From Mya arenaria (taxonomy: Eukaryota; Mollusca; Bivalvia; Myida; Myidae): DNA of 64,000 bases. The notes under the pieces were generated by a model. That model had not been told where the DNA came from. It saw nothing but the letters and a program-made list of their open reading frames with translations, and searched no databases. The position numbers and the translations under genes were made by a program. The stretch lies in contig NC_069127.1 in the NCBI RefSeq assembly GCF_026914265.1, forward strand, positions 20,205,045-20,269,044, read 5' to 3'. Positions 47,626 through 58,400 of this stretch are shown in pieces. How positions within the stretch are numbered: the stretch's first letter is position 1; every line of letters begins with the position of its first letter.

Positions 47626-50600
47626 TTAGTGGTTAACCCAGTTCTGATCATAGTTGCGCACATTCCTTCTCACAAATCTGCCAGACCGTGTTACATAAGG
47701 GGAGCCTGATTCACTGTTTGAATTGCTTGAAGTCGGAATTTGACCTGAGCTGACCGACTGGGGCGCATCTGGGGAAATCGGAGAGCTAGCCGAAATGTTG
47801 TAATCTAAAGGCAGGATGTCTGACACAATTTCATTTGTTTTATGTAGAACTTTGCGATTTCGGCGGTAAATTTTTCCATCTCGTGTTTGTACAGTGAATG
47901 ACCTCGGTCCATTTTGTTGCGCGACTTTTGCAGGAACCCAAATTTTTCCTGTTTGAACTCTAACAGAGTCATTAATGGATATGGGCTTTAATTGCCTTGA
48001 TGATGAATCGTGATGCTGCTTTTGCTTCGATTTTGTATGAATAGCCGTCTGTTTCACCTTGCTAGCATTCACTATTTGGGGCAATAGAGCTTTGTTTGTG
48101 ATTGGCAAAACTGATTTGGTTCTGCGACTACAAAGTAGTTGAACAGGGGTGTATCCACAATCTAGTGGCGTATTTCTATATTCTAATAAAGCAAGGTATA
48201 CATTTTGACCACTATCTCTTGCTTTTTTCATAATTTTCTTCGCAATACCTACTCCGCGTTCAGCCAAGCAGTTACCCTGGGGATGAAGAGGTGAAGACGT
48301 TTGATGTTTGAAATTCCATGATTTTGCAAAATCAGCGAATTCTGAGCTCGAAAATTGAGGCCCATTATCACTATGTAAAACATCGCAAATTCCATTGCGA
48401 GCAAAATGTGCCTGCAGTTTGTGAACAATCGTACTAGATCGTGTATTTGTCAAATGGTCAACTTCAAAAAATCTTGAATAATGATCAATCGTAAGTAGAT
48501 AGTCTCTGCCGTCCAAATGAAACAAGTCTGTTGACAAAACTTGGTACGGTCTGTCTGGGAATTCTAGAGAGATCATGGGTTCTTTCGTATTTGAATCTCT
48601 GTGAGTCAAACATATAGGGCATTGCAACACGTGTTCTGTGATCTGCCTTTGCATGCCAGGCCAAAACAAACAGTCTTTGGCGCGCTGTAAAGTCTTGGTT
48701 ACACCTAGGTGACCTGTGTGAACCTGTTTAACCATTTCTACTTGCAGGGATTTTGGAATGAGGAGTGTTTGACCTCTGAAAAATAGTTCATCTTCGAATG
48801 ACAATTCGTCCCGGTGATTCCAGAAATCGGTTACCGCGGACTCGCAGTCTGACCGCGATTCCGGCCAACCTTGTAGTATAGTCCGTTTCAATACTTTCAT
48901 GTCATGATCGTCTCTAATAGCCTGTCTTATTTTTTCAAGTCGTGAGTCGGTTACAAGAAGCTGTCTTTTAACCGAATGGACGTGTGTGTCCAAACCTTCA
49001 ATCAGTGTCGGGTAAGTTTCATTTACTGAGTGCCTTGACAAGTAATCAGAAACGGGAATGTCCTTTCCGCGTACGTGTTCTACTGTTACGTCATACTTTT
49101 GCAGAGATAGCAGCAATCTCTGAAGCCTGGGAGGGGCTGCCGACAGGGTTTTTTTCATTATTGCAGAAATCGGTCGGTGGTCACTGTGAACTATTACGTG
49201 TCTACCATACGTAAACTGATGGAATCGCTTACAACCAAACACGATTGCAAGGAGTTCGCGTTCAATGTTTGCGTACATTTTCTCAGTATTAGTTAAGCTT
49301 TTTGAAGCGTATGCTATGGGCCTACCGTCCTGCCATAAGGAGCATCCGAGCCCGTTTTGTGATGCGTCACATTCTAAGACTAAGGGCTTCTTTGGGTCAA
49401 AGTAACCTAGAACGGGTGAGCTTGTTATCGTCTCCTTGACCTTTTCGAACGCGCGTGTCTGCGGCTCATCCCAAAAGAACTCGATATCTTTCTGCAAGAG
49501 GCTCCGGAGAGGGGATGTGGTTTCGGCGAGTTTTGGCGCGAATTTGGCCAAGTAATTGACCATGCCGAGGAATGTTTCTAACTCTGCGCGGGAGTCCGGC
49601 GTTTTGAGTTTCACAATGGCGTCTATTTTGGCATTGTCGGGTTTGAGGCCATGACTAGAAATGACGTGACTAAAGAAAGGGACTTCTGTCGCTCCGATAA
49701 CGCATTTGTCGGGATTAAATTTAATGCCTATTTCGTGTGCTCTATTGAGCGCTTTTCGCAAATTTTCGTCGTGTTCTGACCGTGAGCGACCATGTATCAA
49801 AATGTCGTCTACTATGGCATGAATTCCGGGCAAGTTTTCAAAGATTTCATTGCATTTCTGCTGAAATATGTCGCCTGAAGATGTGATGCCAAATGGGAGC
49901 CTTAGGTATCTATATCTGCCAAAAGGCGTACTGAACGTTGTAAGTAGGGAAGACTCGTGATCTAGTTTGACACTCCAATACGCATGCGTAATATCTAGAA
50001 TACTGAAATGTGTAGCCCCACATAGCTCTGACGTCACGTCGTCTAAAGTCGGCATTGGGTAATGCGGTCTACGGATTGAGTCATTTAGAGCCTTTGGGTC
50101 AATGCAAACCCTAAGTTTACCTGTCTTTGGCTTTTCTACCAAAACTATCGAATTTACCCAGTCAGTGGGTTCGGTGACCTTAGTGACAATTCCGTCTTTG
50201 ACCATGCGGTCGAGTTCGTCCTTAAGTCGTGGTTTAAGAGCTTCGGGCACTTTTCGCGGGGGGTTCACAACGGGGACTGCATTTTCCTTAAGGTGTAATT
50301 TCGCAAACCCTGGAATTTCCCCAACTCCCTGGAAAAGCTCTTTGTATTCAGACATTACAGAATCCCTAGTCAGTACTTGGGGCTCTTTGGGGGAGTTTTC
50401 TACAGAGTAGGTCAGCTTGATCAAATTCAACTCTAGTGATGATCTGAGTCCTAACAATGGAGGGGCACGATTCTCAACAACATAGATTGTAGCCATGATT
50501 GTATCAGATTTATGGCAGCAGGGAAGACTCACTTTTCCAAGAACCTTGAGAAGGTCGCCTGAGTAAGAGGTCAGTTTGCTGTCGGGGGGCTCGAGAGGGG

Positions 50601-51660
50601 CACTTAATTTTAGGCGTTTGAACGTTTCATGTGAAACTATGTTGCATTCACTGCCTGTATCAATTTTGAAATGTATTGGTACTTTGCTATGACCAAGAGT
50701 GATGGGAACGAAGGCACGGTCTGGTGATAGTGATAAAGAACGTGTGCTTACCATGTCGATGTAGTATTCCGGTGTGTCACATGAATATCCACATGCACCG
50801 TCTACAGCACTAGCGTCAATGTCATGTACAGATTTGTGGTAATTCTGGTTACTTCTGCACATATGTCCAAAATGATTTTGTTTTTGGCACTTGTTACACA
50901 ATTTGCCAAATGCTGGGCACTGAGTTTTGGTAGGTCCGTGCACTCGTCCGCAATTGTCACATGATTTCTCATATCGTTGATATGAACGTTGTTGTTGGCG
51001 CTGCTGTGGTGGTTGGCGCTGCTGTTGGTGGTTGTCTGGCGGTGGCTTACGTCCGTTACGTCTGTGTATGGCGTCCACGGGTGTTGGGGTGACTGGCGGT
51101 GTGTCCGTTTGCGTTGACGTCAAATTCATGGTTGCCATTTGAGTCTGGCAGTACTCAAAGCTTTGAGCTATCTGGAGTGCTTTGTCAAGCGTTAGCTTCT
51201 CTCCTTCATTGATGAGTTTTTCCTTTATTCTTGAATTGTTCGTGCCGAAAACGATCCTGTCTCTGATCATTTCGTCTTCGTTTGCGTTGAACTTACAGTC
51301 ACGTGAGCGTAGTCGTAGTCGAGTGACAAATTTGTCGATAGTGTCAGCTCCTTGAACTTCGTTGTAGAATCTGAAGCGCGCGAAAATTGGGTTGAGTTTT
51401 GGCTGGACGTGAGCTTGAAATTTCTTGTAAATGGATTTCAGGCTCTTTTTCTCGGCTTCAGTCAGAGTCCACGCTTGATGAACGTCGCGGCCTTTGTCGC
51501 CTATCCACAAGAGAAGATATGACACTTTCTCTATCTCTGATTTGGAGCTCAAAGGTCCAGTGAAGATGAGTTCCACGTGTCGCTTGAACCTTTCCCACGC
51601 CTCCGGGAGGTTTGTACTGTCCCAATCCATGCACGGAGGTGTAATTCCTGACATATCCAT
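47626..51660 (-). CDS. Gag-Pol polyprotein of the Steamer-like element (1344 aa)
   Basis: A single uninterrupted frame. Gag-like N-terminus to about residue 230; Q/R-rich spacer; zinc knuckles around 234-270 (second one CNKCQKQNHFGHMC); aspartic protease near 334 (KIDTGSECNIV); reverse transcriptase with LRLPFGITSSGDIFQ and the catalytic AIVDDILIHG near 618; RNase H near 764 (LECDASQNGLGC); integrase with an HHCC zinc domain (HTGHLGVTKT..CPICLTH) and DDE residues near 1043, 1096 and 1132 (STDLFHLDG, HSDNGPQFSS, CLAERGVG); then a C-terminal tail. Gag and Pol in one frame is a known arrangement in this group. It functions within the element only and is not a host gene. Confidence 0.95.
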   Translation of the reverse strand: MDMSGITPPCMDWDSTNLPEAWERFKRHVELIFTGPLSSKSEIEKVSYLLLWIGDKGRDVHQAWTLTEAEKKSLKSIYKKFQAHVQPKLNPIFARFRFYNEVQGADTIDKFVTRLRLRSRDCKFNANEDEMIRDRIVFGTNNSRIKEKLINEGEKLTLDKALQIAQSFEYCQTQMATMNLTSTQTDTPPVTPTPVDAIHRRNGRKPPPDNHQQQRQPPQQRQQQRSYQRYEKSCDNCGRVHGPTKTQCPAFGKLCNKCQKQNHFGHMCRSNQNYHKSVHDIDASAVDGACGYSCDTPEYYIDMVSTRSLSLSPDRAFVPITLGHSKVPIHFKIDTGSECNIVSHETFKRLKLSAPLEPPDSKLTSYSGDLLKVLGKVSLPCCHKSDTIMATIYVVENRAPPLLGLRSSLELNLIKLTYSVENSPKEPQVLTRDSVMSEYKELFQGVGEIPGFAKLHLKENAVPVVNPPRKVPEALKPRLKDELDRMVKDGIVTKVTEPTDWVNSIVLVEKPKTGKLRVCIDPKALNDSIRRPHYPMPTLDDVTSELCGATHFSILDITHAYWSVKLDHESSLLTTFSTPFGRYRYLRLPFGITSSGDIFQQKCNEIFENLPGIHAIVDDILIHGRSRSEHDENLRKALNRAHEIGIKFNPDKCVIGATEVPFFSHVISSHGLKPDNAKIDAIVKLKTPDSRAELETFLGMVNYLAKFAPKLAETTSPLRSLLQKDIEFFWDEPQTRAFEKVKETITSSPVLGYFDPKKPLVLECDASQNGLGCSLWQDGRPIAYASKSLTNTEKMYANIERELLAIVFGCKRFHQFTYGRHVIVHSDHRPISAIMKKTLSAAPPRLQRLLLSLQKYDVTVEHVRGKDIPVSDYLSRHSVNETYPTLIEGLDTHVHSVKRQLLVTDSRLEKIRQAIRDDHDMKVLKRTILQGWPESRSDCESAVTDFWNHRDELSFEDELFFRGQTLLIPKSLQVEMVKQVHTGHLGVTKTLQRAKDCLFWPGMQRQITEHVLQCPICLTHRDSNTKEPMISLEFPDRPYQVLSTDLFHLDGRDYLLTIDHYSRFFEVDHLTNTRSSTIVHKLQAHFARNGICDVLHSDNGPQFSSSEFADFAKSWNFKHQTSSPLHPQGNCLAERGVGIAKKIMKKARDSGQNVYLALLEYRNTPLDCGYTPVQLLCSRRTKSVLPITNKALLPQIVNASKVKQTAIHTKSKQKQHHDSSSRQLKPISINDSVRVQTGKIWVPAKVAQQNGPRSFTVQTRDGKIYRRNRKVLHKTNEIVSDILPLDYNISASSPISPDAPQSVSSGQIPTSSNSNSESGSPYVTRSGRFVRRNVRNYDQNWVNH

Positions 51661-51740
51661 ATTTCGCTGTTATGAATTAAGTCCAATAATGTCAAGATCA
51701 CTGTCACAGGACTACGTAATTCGTCTATTTTCTGACATCA

Positions 51741-51957
51741 TGTTTTATATTTGTAGTAGTGCTAATGTAAAGTCAACACAAGGGTGAAGGCAAGTACAAA
51801 AGGCTATGTCTATTTAACAGTTTAATACACAATCTACAGTTGCATGTTATCCTATCGAGCTATAGTTAATGACTGACGCTGGAGCGTGCCGGGCTCCGCG
51901 GGCTCTGGCCAATCACGTGGTCAGTTTATCTATAGTCCGTTCCATAGATATAGAACA
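51741..51957 (-). repeat. 5' LTR of the Steamer-like element
   Basis: 217 bp with TG..CA termini; would contain the element promoter. Flanked externally by GATAA. Confidence 0.95.
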
Positions 51958-52089
51958 GATAATGTTGGTCGTGAGTTTTTCAGTGATAGGATATGTGATG
52001 ATCTTGTCATATAGAATGGTGTCGAGTATGTCCTTCAATAAGAATTTGGTCGTGTTCAAGGGCAAAAGTTCCCAGCTGACCGTGACGAC

Positions 52090-52442
52090 TTAAAGCTGCA
52101 CTCTCACAGATGTACCGTGTTGACAATTTTTTTTTTTTTTTGTCTTGGAATGAGCCAATTTTTGTGTAAATATCTGCAAGCTACTGATATATGAATGCTG
52201 ACAAAATATAAGATCGCAGATTTTCATATTTCTGTTCCAAAATTACTAACGGTTTAAGAAAAATGCATAAATCATCAGTTTTTGAACTTAAATATGAAAA
52301 TCTGCGATCTGAATTTTGTCAGCAGTCTTATATAACCTATATAACTGGTTTCCATGCAATTTTGAATAAATTGGCTCGTTCCAAGTCAAAAAATTAAAAA
52401 AAAGTTGTCAAAACGTTCAATCTGTGAGAGTGCAGCTTTAAT
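52090..52442. mobile_element. MITE family 2, complete copy
   Basis: Ends TTAAAGCTGCACTCTCACAG and the inverse CTGTGAGAGTGCAGCTTTAA, with inverted similarity continuing inside (ATGAGCCAATTTTTG versus AAATTGGCTCGTTCC; GCAGATTTTCATATTT versus AAATATGAAAATCTGC). The element can fold into a hairpin nearly end to end. No ORF. Incomplete relatives lie at 19960-20143 and 54837-55150. Confidence 0.82.
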
Positions 52443-52444
52443 AC

Positions 52445-53725
52445 TGGCCATAATATACCAATATGTGTGTTGCGTGTTGCTGAAATCTATGATGCAGTAC
52501 AAAACCCTAATATATATATAGTATTTCATAGGAATATTTATCACGGATCACTTAACACCATCCTAAAGCTTGGGAATATTGTGAAGGAAGTCGACGGTGT
52601 TTCCAACGAGCGCACCTTGGATTGGAACATTCTTTGTGATTAACACAAGAATCATCATGTCATCACATGCCCCAATGATCTGACTTTGCCTTCGGAGTGG
52701 ACGTGTATCTCGAAATATTGGACTGACTTAGTTTTTTTGGACAATGGGTAAGGAACCCAGCAGATATCAGCATTTATCTGCTCCAAGACCAGAACTTTCA
52801 AATCATCATAGTTATAATAAGTTTTGTATTTGAAGTTTAACATTTTGTTCGTATATGTTTGCAAACTTGCAACCAAGTTGTGTTTTTATCAAGAGTTTAT
52901 AAAAAGGAAAAACAACAACATGACATTGTTTGTTTGTCATGAGAAACAAAACTCGACCAGATTTATTATTTTGTTGTTAAAGCGTAAAACTATTTAGGAG
53001 TGAGATTTTTGTCAGCGCATTTTATCGGTGTTTAATAATAGCTTGTTTGTTATCATTAATTGATTTTTTTTCTCATGACAATTGTTTGTGGTTTCAGTAT
53101 TCAAATGTTGAGATTGATGGTGTATATGTCTCTTTACCACCGAAATGATATCAATAAATAGATTAGAGGATGAAATTGTTTCATTTTGTATATTTTTATA
53201 ATTAAACGTCAAGTGAACAAGTGCGGCACAGTGGTACGGCGACCCAGGTTTTAGCAATAACTTTTCACCCGAGGGTGCCCCCTCCTAATACGTCGGATGT
53301 ACCGGGTTGATCTCCGTCATGTTGTACTTAATATTTTACATTTTAACTCTGAGAGTATTGATTTTTCCTGTTTAATTTACACATTTAGCTGGGTAGAATT
53401 ATTGAACAATAGACCAAAATGGATCCCTATCCTGAAAATCCTAAACATTTAAGGTTGAGTGTGAAGGATTCAGGCCCTTTAAAGCAGTGAGCTAAAATTC
53501 CTTTTGCCATCTATCCTCTGCAAAGTCATTTATATCCAGTTCCAAGTTCTTTTTACTATTTCGAACAACAATACAAACAGCAACAACTTACATTAAAATT
53601 GTTCGGTAGTTTGAAACGGGAAGCACTCAGTCCAGATATTAGGATAAATACTGAACATGATCATCGCAACTACGAATTTATTCGTCCAAACTTTGCCCCT
53701 TGATGCTCAGCACAATTGGAGGGAT
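52445..53725. other. Gene-free stretch
   Basis: AT-rich, no supported gene or shared repeat. Short minus frames at 52655-52876 and 53012-53257 lack any domain. Confidence 0.4.
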
Positions 53726-53729
53726 TAGT

Positions 53730-53975
53730 TTAAGCTTATTTATTTTACAACTATTGTGAAACAAGTTATTACAACATTAAATTAATCACTCTCGTTGGCA
53801 CGATTTTACACGAGAGTGTGGTCTGGAGATATGGGGGGAACTGGAGAACCCGTAGGAAACCCACTTGTCCTGCTTGGTGACCACATATCAAACATGCGCC
53901 CAGGCCAGACATCGAACCCGGGTCGCCTAGTTGAGAAGCGAGTGCGCATACCAATGCGCTAACCGGACAATTGGA
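53730..53975 (-). mobile_element. tRNA-derived SINE (family C), minus copy
   Basis: On the minus strand: head TTGTCCGGTTAGCGCATTGG, B box GGTTCGATGTC, body with GTTTGATATGTGGTCACCAA, CTGGAGA/TCTCCAG and CGTGCCAACGAGAGTG blocks, as in the plus copy at 13110-13370. It ends in an AT-rich tail toward 53730. Confidence 0.82.
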
Positions 53976-53999
53976 GGGACACATCACAGGTTCTGGCTT

Positions 54000-54830
54000 G
54001 TTTTGATAATGTTTGGATATGAATTATGCAAAACGTACCAGTCAATCAGTTCAACAAAGCACAATCGCATAGTCATTGTGCACCGAAATGCCTGAGAATT
54101 TTACTGCTTTTCAAAGAGGTTCGTTTGTCACCGCGTCGTCTTTGCGAGCGTTATCTCAAAGCTTCGATTACATGTTTAAATGAAACAAATGCGAACTGTA
54201 CACGTATGTATTTTTTGTGGAGTAGTTTGCCCCCGTATTTTCAGTAGTTAGTTCAACGCGATACGCGTTTAACTAATACGCACCATCGCTGACGCAGGTA
54301 GACGGGTTTTTCTTCGATACTTGTGGTCGATTGACAAGCCATAAATGCTGCACTTGATTAAAAATTCAATTTATGGTTTTGGGGCGTAGCAAAGGCTACG
54401 ATAACACAATGATTCATCACCTAAAAAGGCTTAGTTAATATGCAAAATGCAGTAATTAGACTCACTGTTTCCGCCTACATTACTCGATGGACAAATACAT
54501 GATTTTAAGGTACCCCCAAACTGAAGGACAGAAAGGAAGCAGCACCTCCAATAATTCTGTCTATGCCAAGTACAATCATAACAACTCGGCCATCTCCGGC
54601 AAGCTTGTTGGATACTGGCCGAGGTGTTCCTATTATGCCAAGTACTGAACCGAACGTGTGTTCGATCATCGATGTCGTTTACACAACTAGCCACCTCCTT
54701 TACATCACGTTTAAAGGCAGTTCAAAATTGTCCTTCGAATCAACTTAATCTTGTAACAAAATGATGAAAACGGTACATTAGAAACCTCAAACGTTGAGCT
54801 GAGATGAGCTGAGATGCTATTTTACGTCCT
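54000..54830. other. Gene-free stretch
   Basis: Mixed composition with scattered short frames on both strands (e.g. 54026-54247 plus, 54431-54694 minus). No domain, no convincing splice pairs. Confidence 0.4.
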
Positions 54831-54836
54831 TACCAC

Positions 54837-55150
54837 TTAAAGCTGCACTCTCACAGATTTCCAACGTTTTGACAACTGTTTTTTTTTTTTTTTTTTTTTT
54901 TTTTCGAATGAGCCAATTTATGCGAAAGTGCAAGAAAACCAGTGATATAATACTGCTGACAAAACAAAACATTGAATCGCAGAATTTCATATTTAAGGTA
55001 AACAATGATGTTTTCTGCATTTTTCTTAAACCGTAAGTAACGCCATATAACAATAATTTTCGAATGGGAAAATGTAAGTCTGTGATTTGATCTTTTGTCA
55101 GCAGACTTATATCACTGGTTTGCAGACATTTACTTAACTAAAAAAATAAT
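54837..55150. mobile_element. MITE family 2, copy lacking the right end
   Basis: Starts TTAAAGCTGCACTCTCACAG, then a poly-T run (54880-54903), GAATGAGCCAATTTATGC, and inverted GTGATTTGATCTTTTGTCAG near 55082. The right terminal repeat is missing. Confidence 0.7.
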
Positions 55151-55472
55151 GAATTCAGTATATTGATCAACACAGTTCCTTTTTAAAGTATAGCTCCTTT
55201 AGTGCATACCGTGTACTGTCTTGACCAAAGATACATGCTTAACAAGGCTATAAAATGCATTTGTGATGGTTTAAAGCCCATTTTGTAGCACGTTTAATTA
55301 GTAACTTGCATAATTAGTCGGTGACACGTTCAATAAAAATCAACGTATTCGTTTTATGCTCTGATGCGCTGAGCATTTTCTAAGTTTAACGTAGTGTATG
55401 AAGTGGTGATAGTTAGTGAAAACATATCTTTTACGCCGCAATTTGTTTACTGACTGTTTTGTTTCATTCAAA

Positions 55473-58400
55473 ATGTTTCAATGGATTTCAACGTTAACTT
55501 TATTGATGCTGTTTATTTGTCATTGGATAGACTGTCAGAAAACGGTGAATCTTAACGACATTTGTAAAGGTAATATGCACTTTAGACTTATTACACAATG
55601 TAATAAAAGTAATTTGACAGGATGTATGTAGAGATTATAACGTAAATCGAAAAAAGTATCGTAAGTTTATGGACATGGAACGTTGACAGACAATGCAAAT
55701 TTCTTATTGGCAGTGAATTCCTAAAGTTGATAATTTGACCATCGATCTTGAACATTTTACGTCATTCTTCGACAACCAAATAGACACTCCCTTCTATATG
55801 ACATAGGACATCGTCTTATATGACAGTTACCCTTCATTGATGACGTAAAACCCACAACACCCATATTGCTGTATTCTGGCCAGTACGTATTCACGCTTAG
55901 CTTTGAATCTGGTGCCGACGACGTTTGTTCAGATTTTTCAGACCTGTAAAACAGCGTTTGTTCAATGTTAACCAGTCCTGTAACGACTGCATTTGTTCAA
56001 GGTTTTAGACATGTTAGGACAACTTTTTTCAGACCCGTAAAATATTTTTTTTCAATGTTATCAAGTCTTGTTAGACCGAAATTTATTTAAGGTTTTAATA
56101 CATCGCTTGAACATTTTTTTTCAGACGTCTAAGGACAGTGCTTTTCAATGATTTTTGAAAATTTATGTACACCGTTTGTTCAAGGTTGCCAGTCCTATTA
56201 GGTCTTATTTTTTCCAGATCTATAACGGCATCTGTTTAAGTTATTAAGGGCAACGTTTGTTCAATGTATTTTCAGTCATGTCAGAAAAACATTAATTCGA
56301 TGTATCAGTCCTGAAAGTACAATATATATATAGTATATTTTTATTGTTTTCAGACAAGTATGCAGTATGTCACATCAACCCGCCTGCAGACGGTTCGAGC
56401 AACATCACTGGCAAAATCATGCTTCATCAGAAGGCCGTAGGTCAAGCAGATCAAGTAATGTCACGATCGGAATCCTTCGGTCATTTTCCATCGAAAACAT
56501 CCTCGGATGAATATGAACGGTTTACAATGTCAAATAACACGTTTTAACACTGCAATACATTATAACTAATATTATTTATTTTACGAACTGCTTCCACTTA
56601 TTCACGTGTCGGTAAACATCCGAGGTTGTGTTCAGATACCACTAAATAAATTCCCAACATATTTTTGTCAACTGACGAATTTGCATGCAAGATAACAATT
56701 GATTTATGTGTTTCATGACCCCAACATGGGGAGAAAGCTCCACTTGTGTACTAAAAATTAAAGAACCTTGGATTTTTTTGGATTTTTTTTTTCTTAAGAC
56801 AAATAAAATTGGTTGAACGTAACCACTGTGTAATCGGTAAAATGGCCATATCCGGTGTACGAGGACAAACAATGCGATGAAAATGTAAACAATAAAAAGT
56901 AGATCAAGTAGATCCATCATGTTCAACCCTTCTTGAAATCAATACCATTTAGCTTTAAAATCTATATATGGAAGGTAGCCAGTGGTCTGAGATAGTATAA
57001 CGTTGCTTTGATTAACTGTCAAGTGTTTATTATAACATATAAGGCATGTAACAATGAGAATGCACTTCCATTTTGGTGTAATTTGCCCTTGTTTGCGATG
57101 GAAAATGGCTGAATGGTTCCAATTGGTAATGTCAAGTCAACGTTGTTATGGCCGGTTTCTTTACACAAACAAGTGTTGTGTTTTAGACTTCGATTAAAAT
57201 ATACACGGCCTTTGTGCTTATCATTGAGCACGCACTGGTGAAAAGAAGCCGGTATTACAAACGATTCAAATAACATGACATGACCAATTAACATGACTAG
57301 CGGCCAAAATATTCTTATTTCCACTATCATCTCCAAAACCGTTTTTTTTTTCTAATTTTTGAGGACCGGGCGCCAAAAATACTCAAGTCAAATCTCAGTC
57401 TCAATCTCAACGCTTTTTATTAAATTACAGCAACATATGTTTCAAAATTGTAAATGTTTTACCCTTTTAAATCGTATTCTCCCATTTATTATGTTAATAA
57501 AAAAATGGTCAATATTTTATGAAAAAAAATGGAAAGCAAAAAATTGTACTTGAGTCCAATTCATTTTTTTTGTGTTTTACGCAAATACATTTTGTGCTGT
57601 AGAAATATTGTTTTTGAATATTGAGCAATCATGATACTCAACATATAAAATGCATAAGAGAATGTGCTTTTCAAAATAGTAAAACATTAGTAATTTTTGA
57701 TAATTCATACTGTAATGTGGAAAAGTGAGTTGAGATTGAGTTTGAGATTTGACTTAAGTATTTTCGTGATATTGGGGCTGAGACTCTGTACCAAACCGAC
57801 CTATATCAGGGTATATCACTATTGTAGAACATTTTAATGTTCATATTGTAACACGGTCACTTAAAATGCACAATGTTCAGTTAATTATAAAAAAGCACTC
57901 TACGGCAAACCCGTGTAGGGTCGGGAGAAAAAAGGGCCGGTCGGGTTAGTTTAGACAAACTATTGTTTTATTATTGTTTTTTTTATGTGAGTTTTGGAGG
58001 GCTCTCATCCCAGCTTCTTTTTGAAGCCTGCGCTGAACCTTCGCTTTATGCAATTACAACGGTTGTTGCTTTGTGAATGATTAGAATACTTCCAGCACCA
58101 AAAGTAAAGAAATCGACCATTTACATCAAATTCATTAACAATGTGAATATAAGATAAAACATTCATTATAGTAAAACGTACCAAATGACAGCTGACATAA
58201 TAAAGTAAATATTGAAAAAAAAACACTTCAATGTGAAGGCTCATTTCTAGATAAATTGGACATAGTAGCTGCAAAACTTTAACTGAACTAGAATTTACTA
58301 TATTATGAAATGAAAATGACCGCCGATAAATTAAATAGGGAATGTATTTCTATATGTATCATGTGTTAGAGTGAACATCACTTAGTACTACAATAAACGA

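Larger units (their letters stand above)
47227..51962 (-). mobile_element. Steamer-like Ty3/Gypsy LTR retrotransposon, looks whole
   Basis: 4.73 kb including the 5-bp target duplication GATAA (47227-47231 and 51958-51962). LTRs of 217 bp at 47232-47448 and 51741-51957, with TG..CA ends. Orientation is minus, so 51741-51957 is the 5' LTR. Beside it, TGATGTCAGAA resembles a tRNA-Leu primer site. Before the 3' LTR a purine tract (GAGGAAGA) fits a polypurine tract. One long gag-pol frame fills the interior. Size, single ORF, short LTRs, 5-bp duplication and Leu-type primer site fit the Mag/Steamer group known in bivalves. One LTR difference indicates a very recent insertion. Confidence 0.93.

Noticed and set aside
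48984-51787. Plus-strand frames within the LTR element
   Set aside because: Antisense shadows of the long gag-pol frame and LTR.
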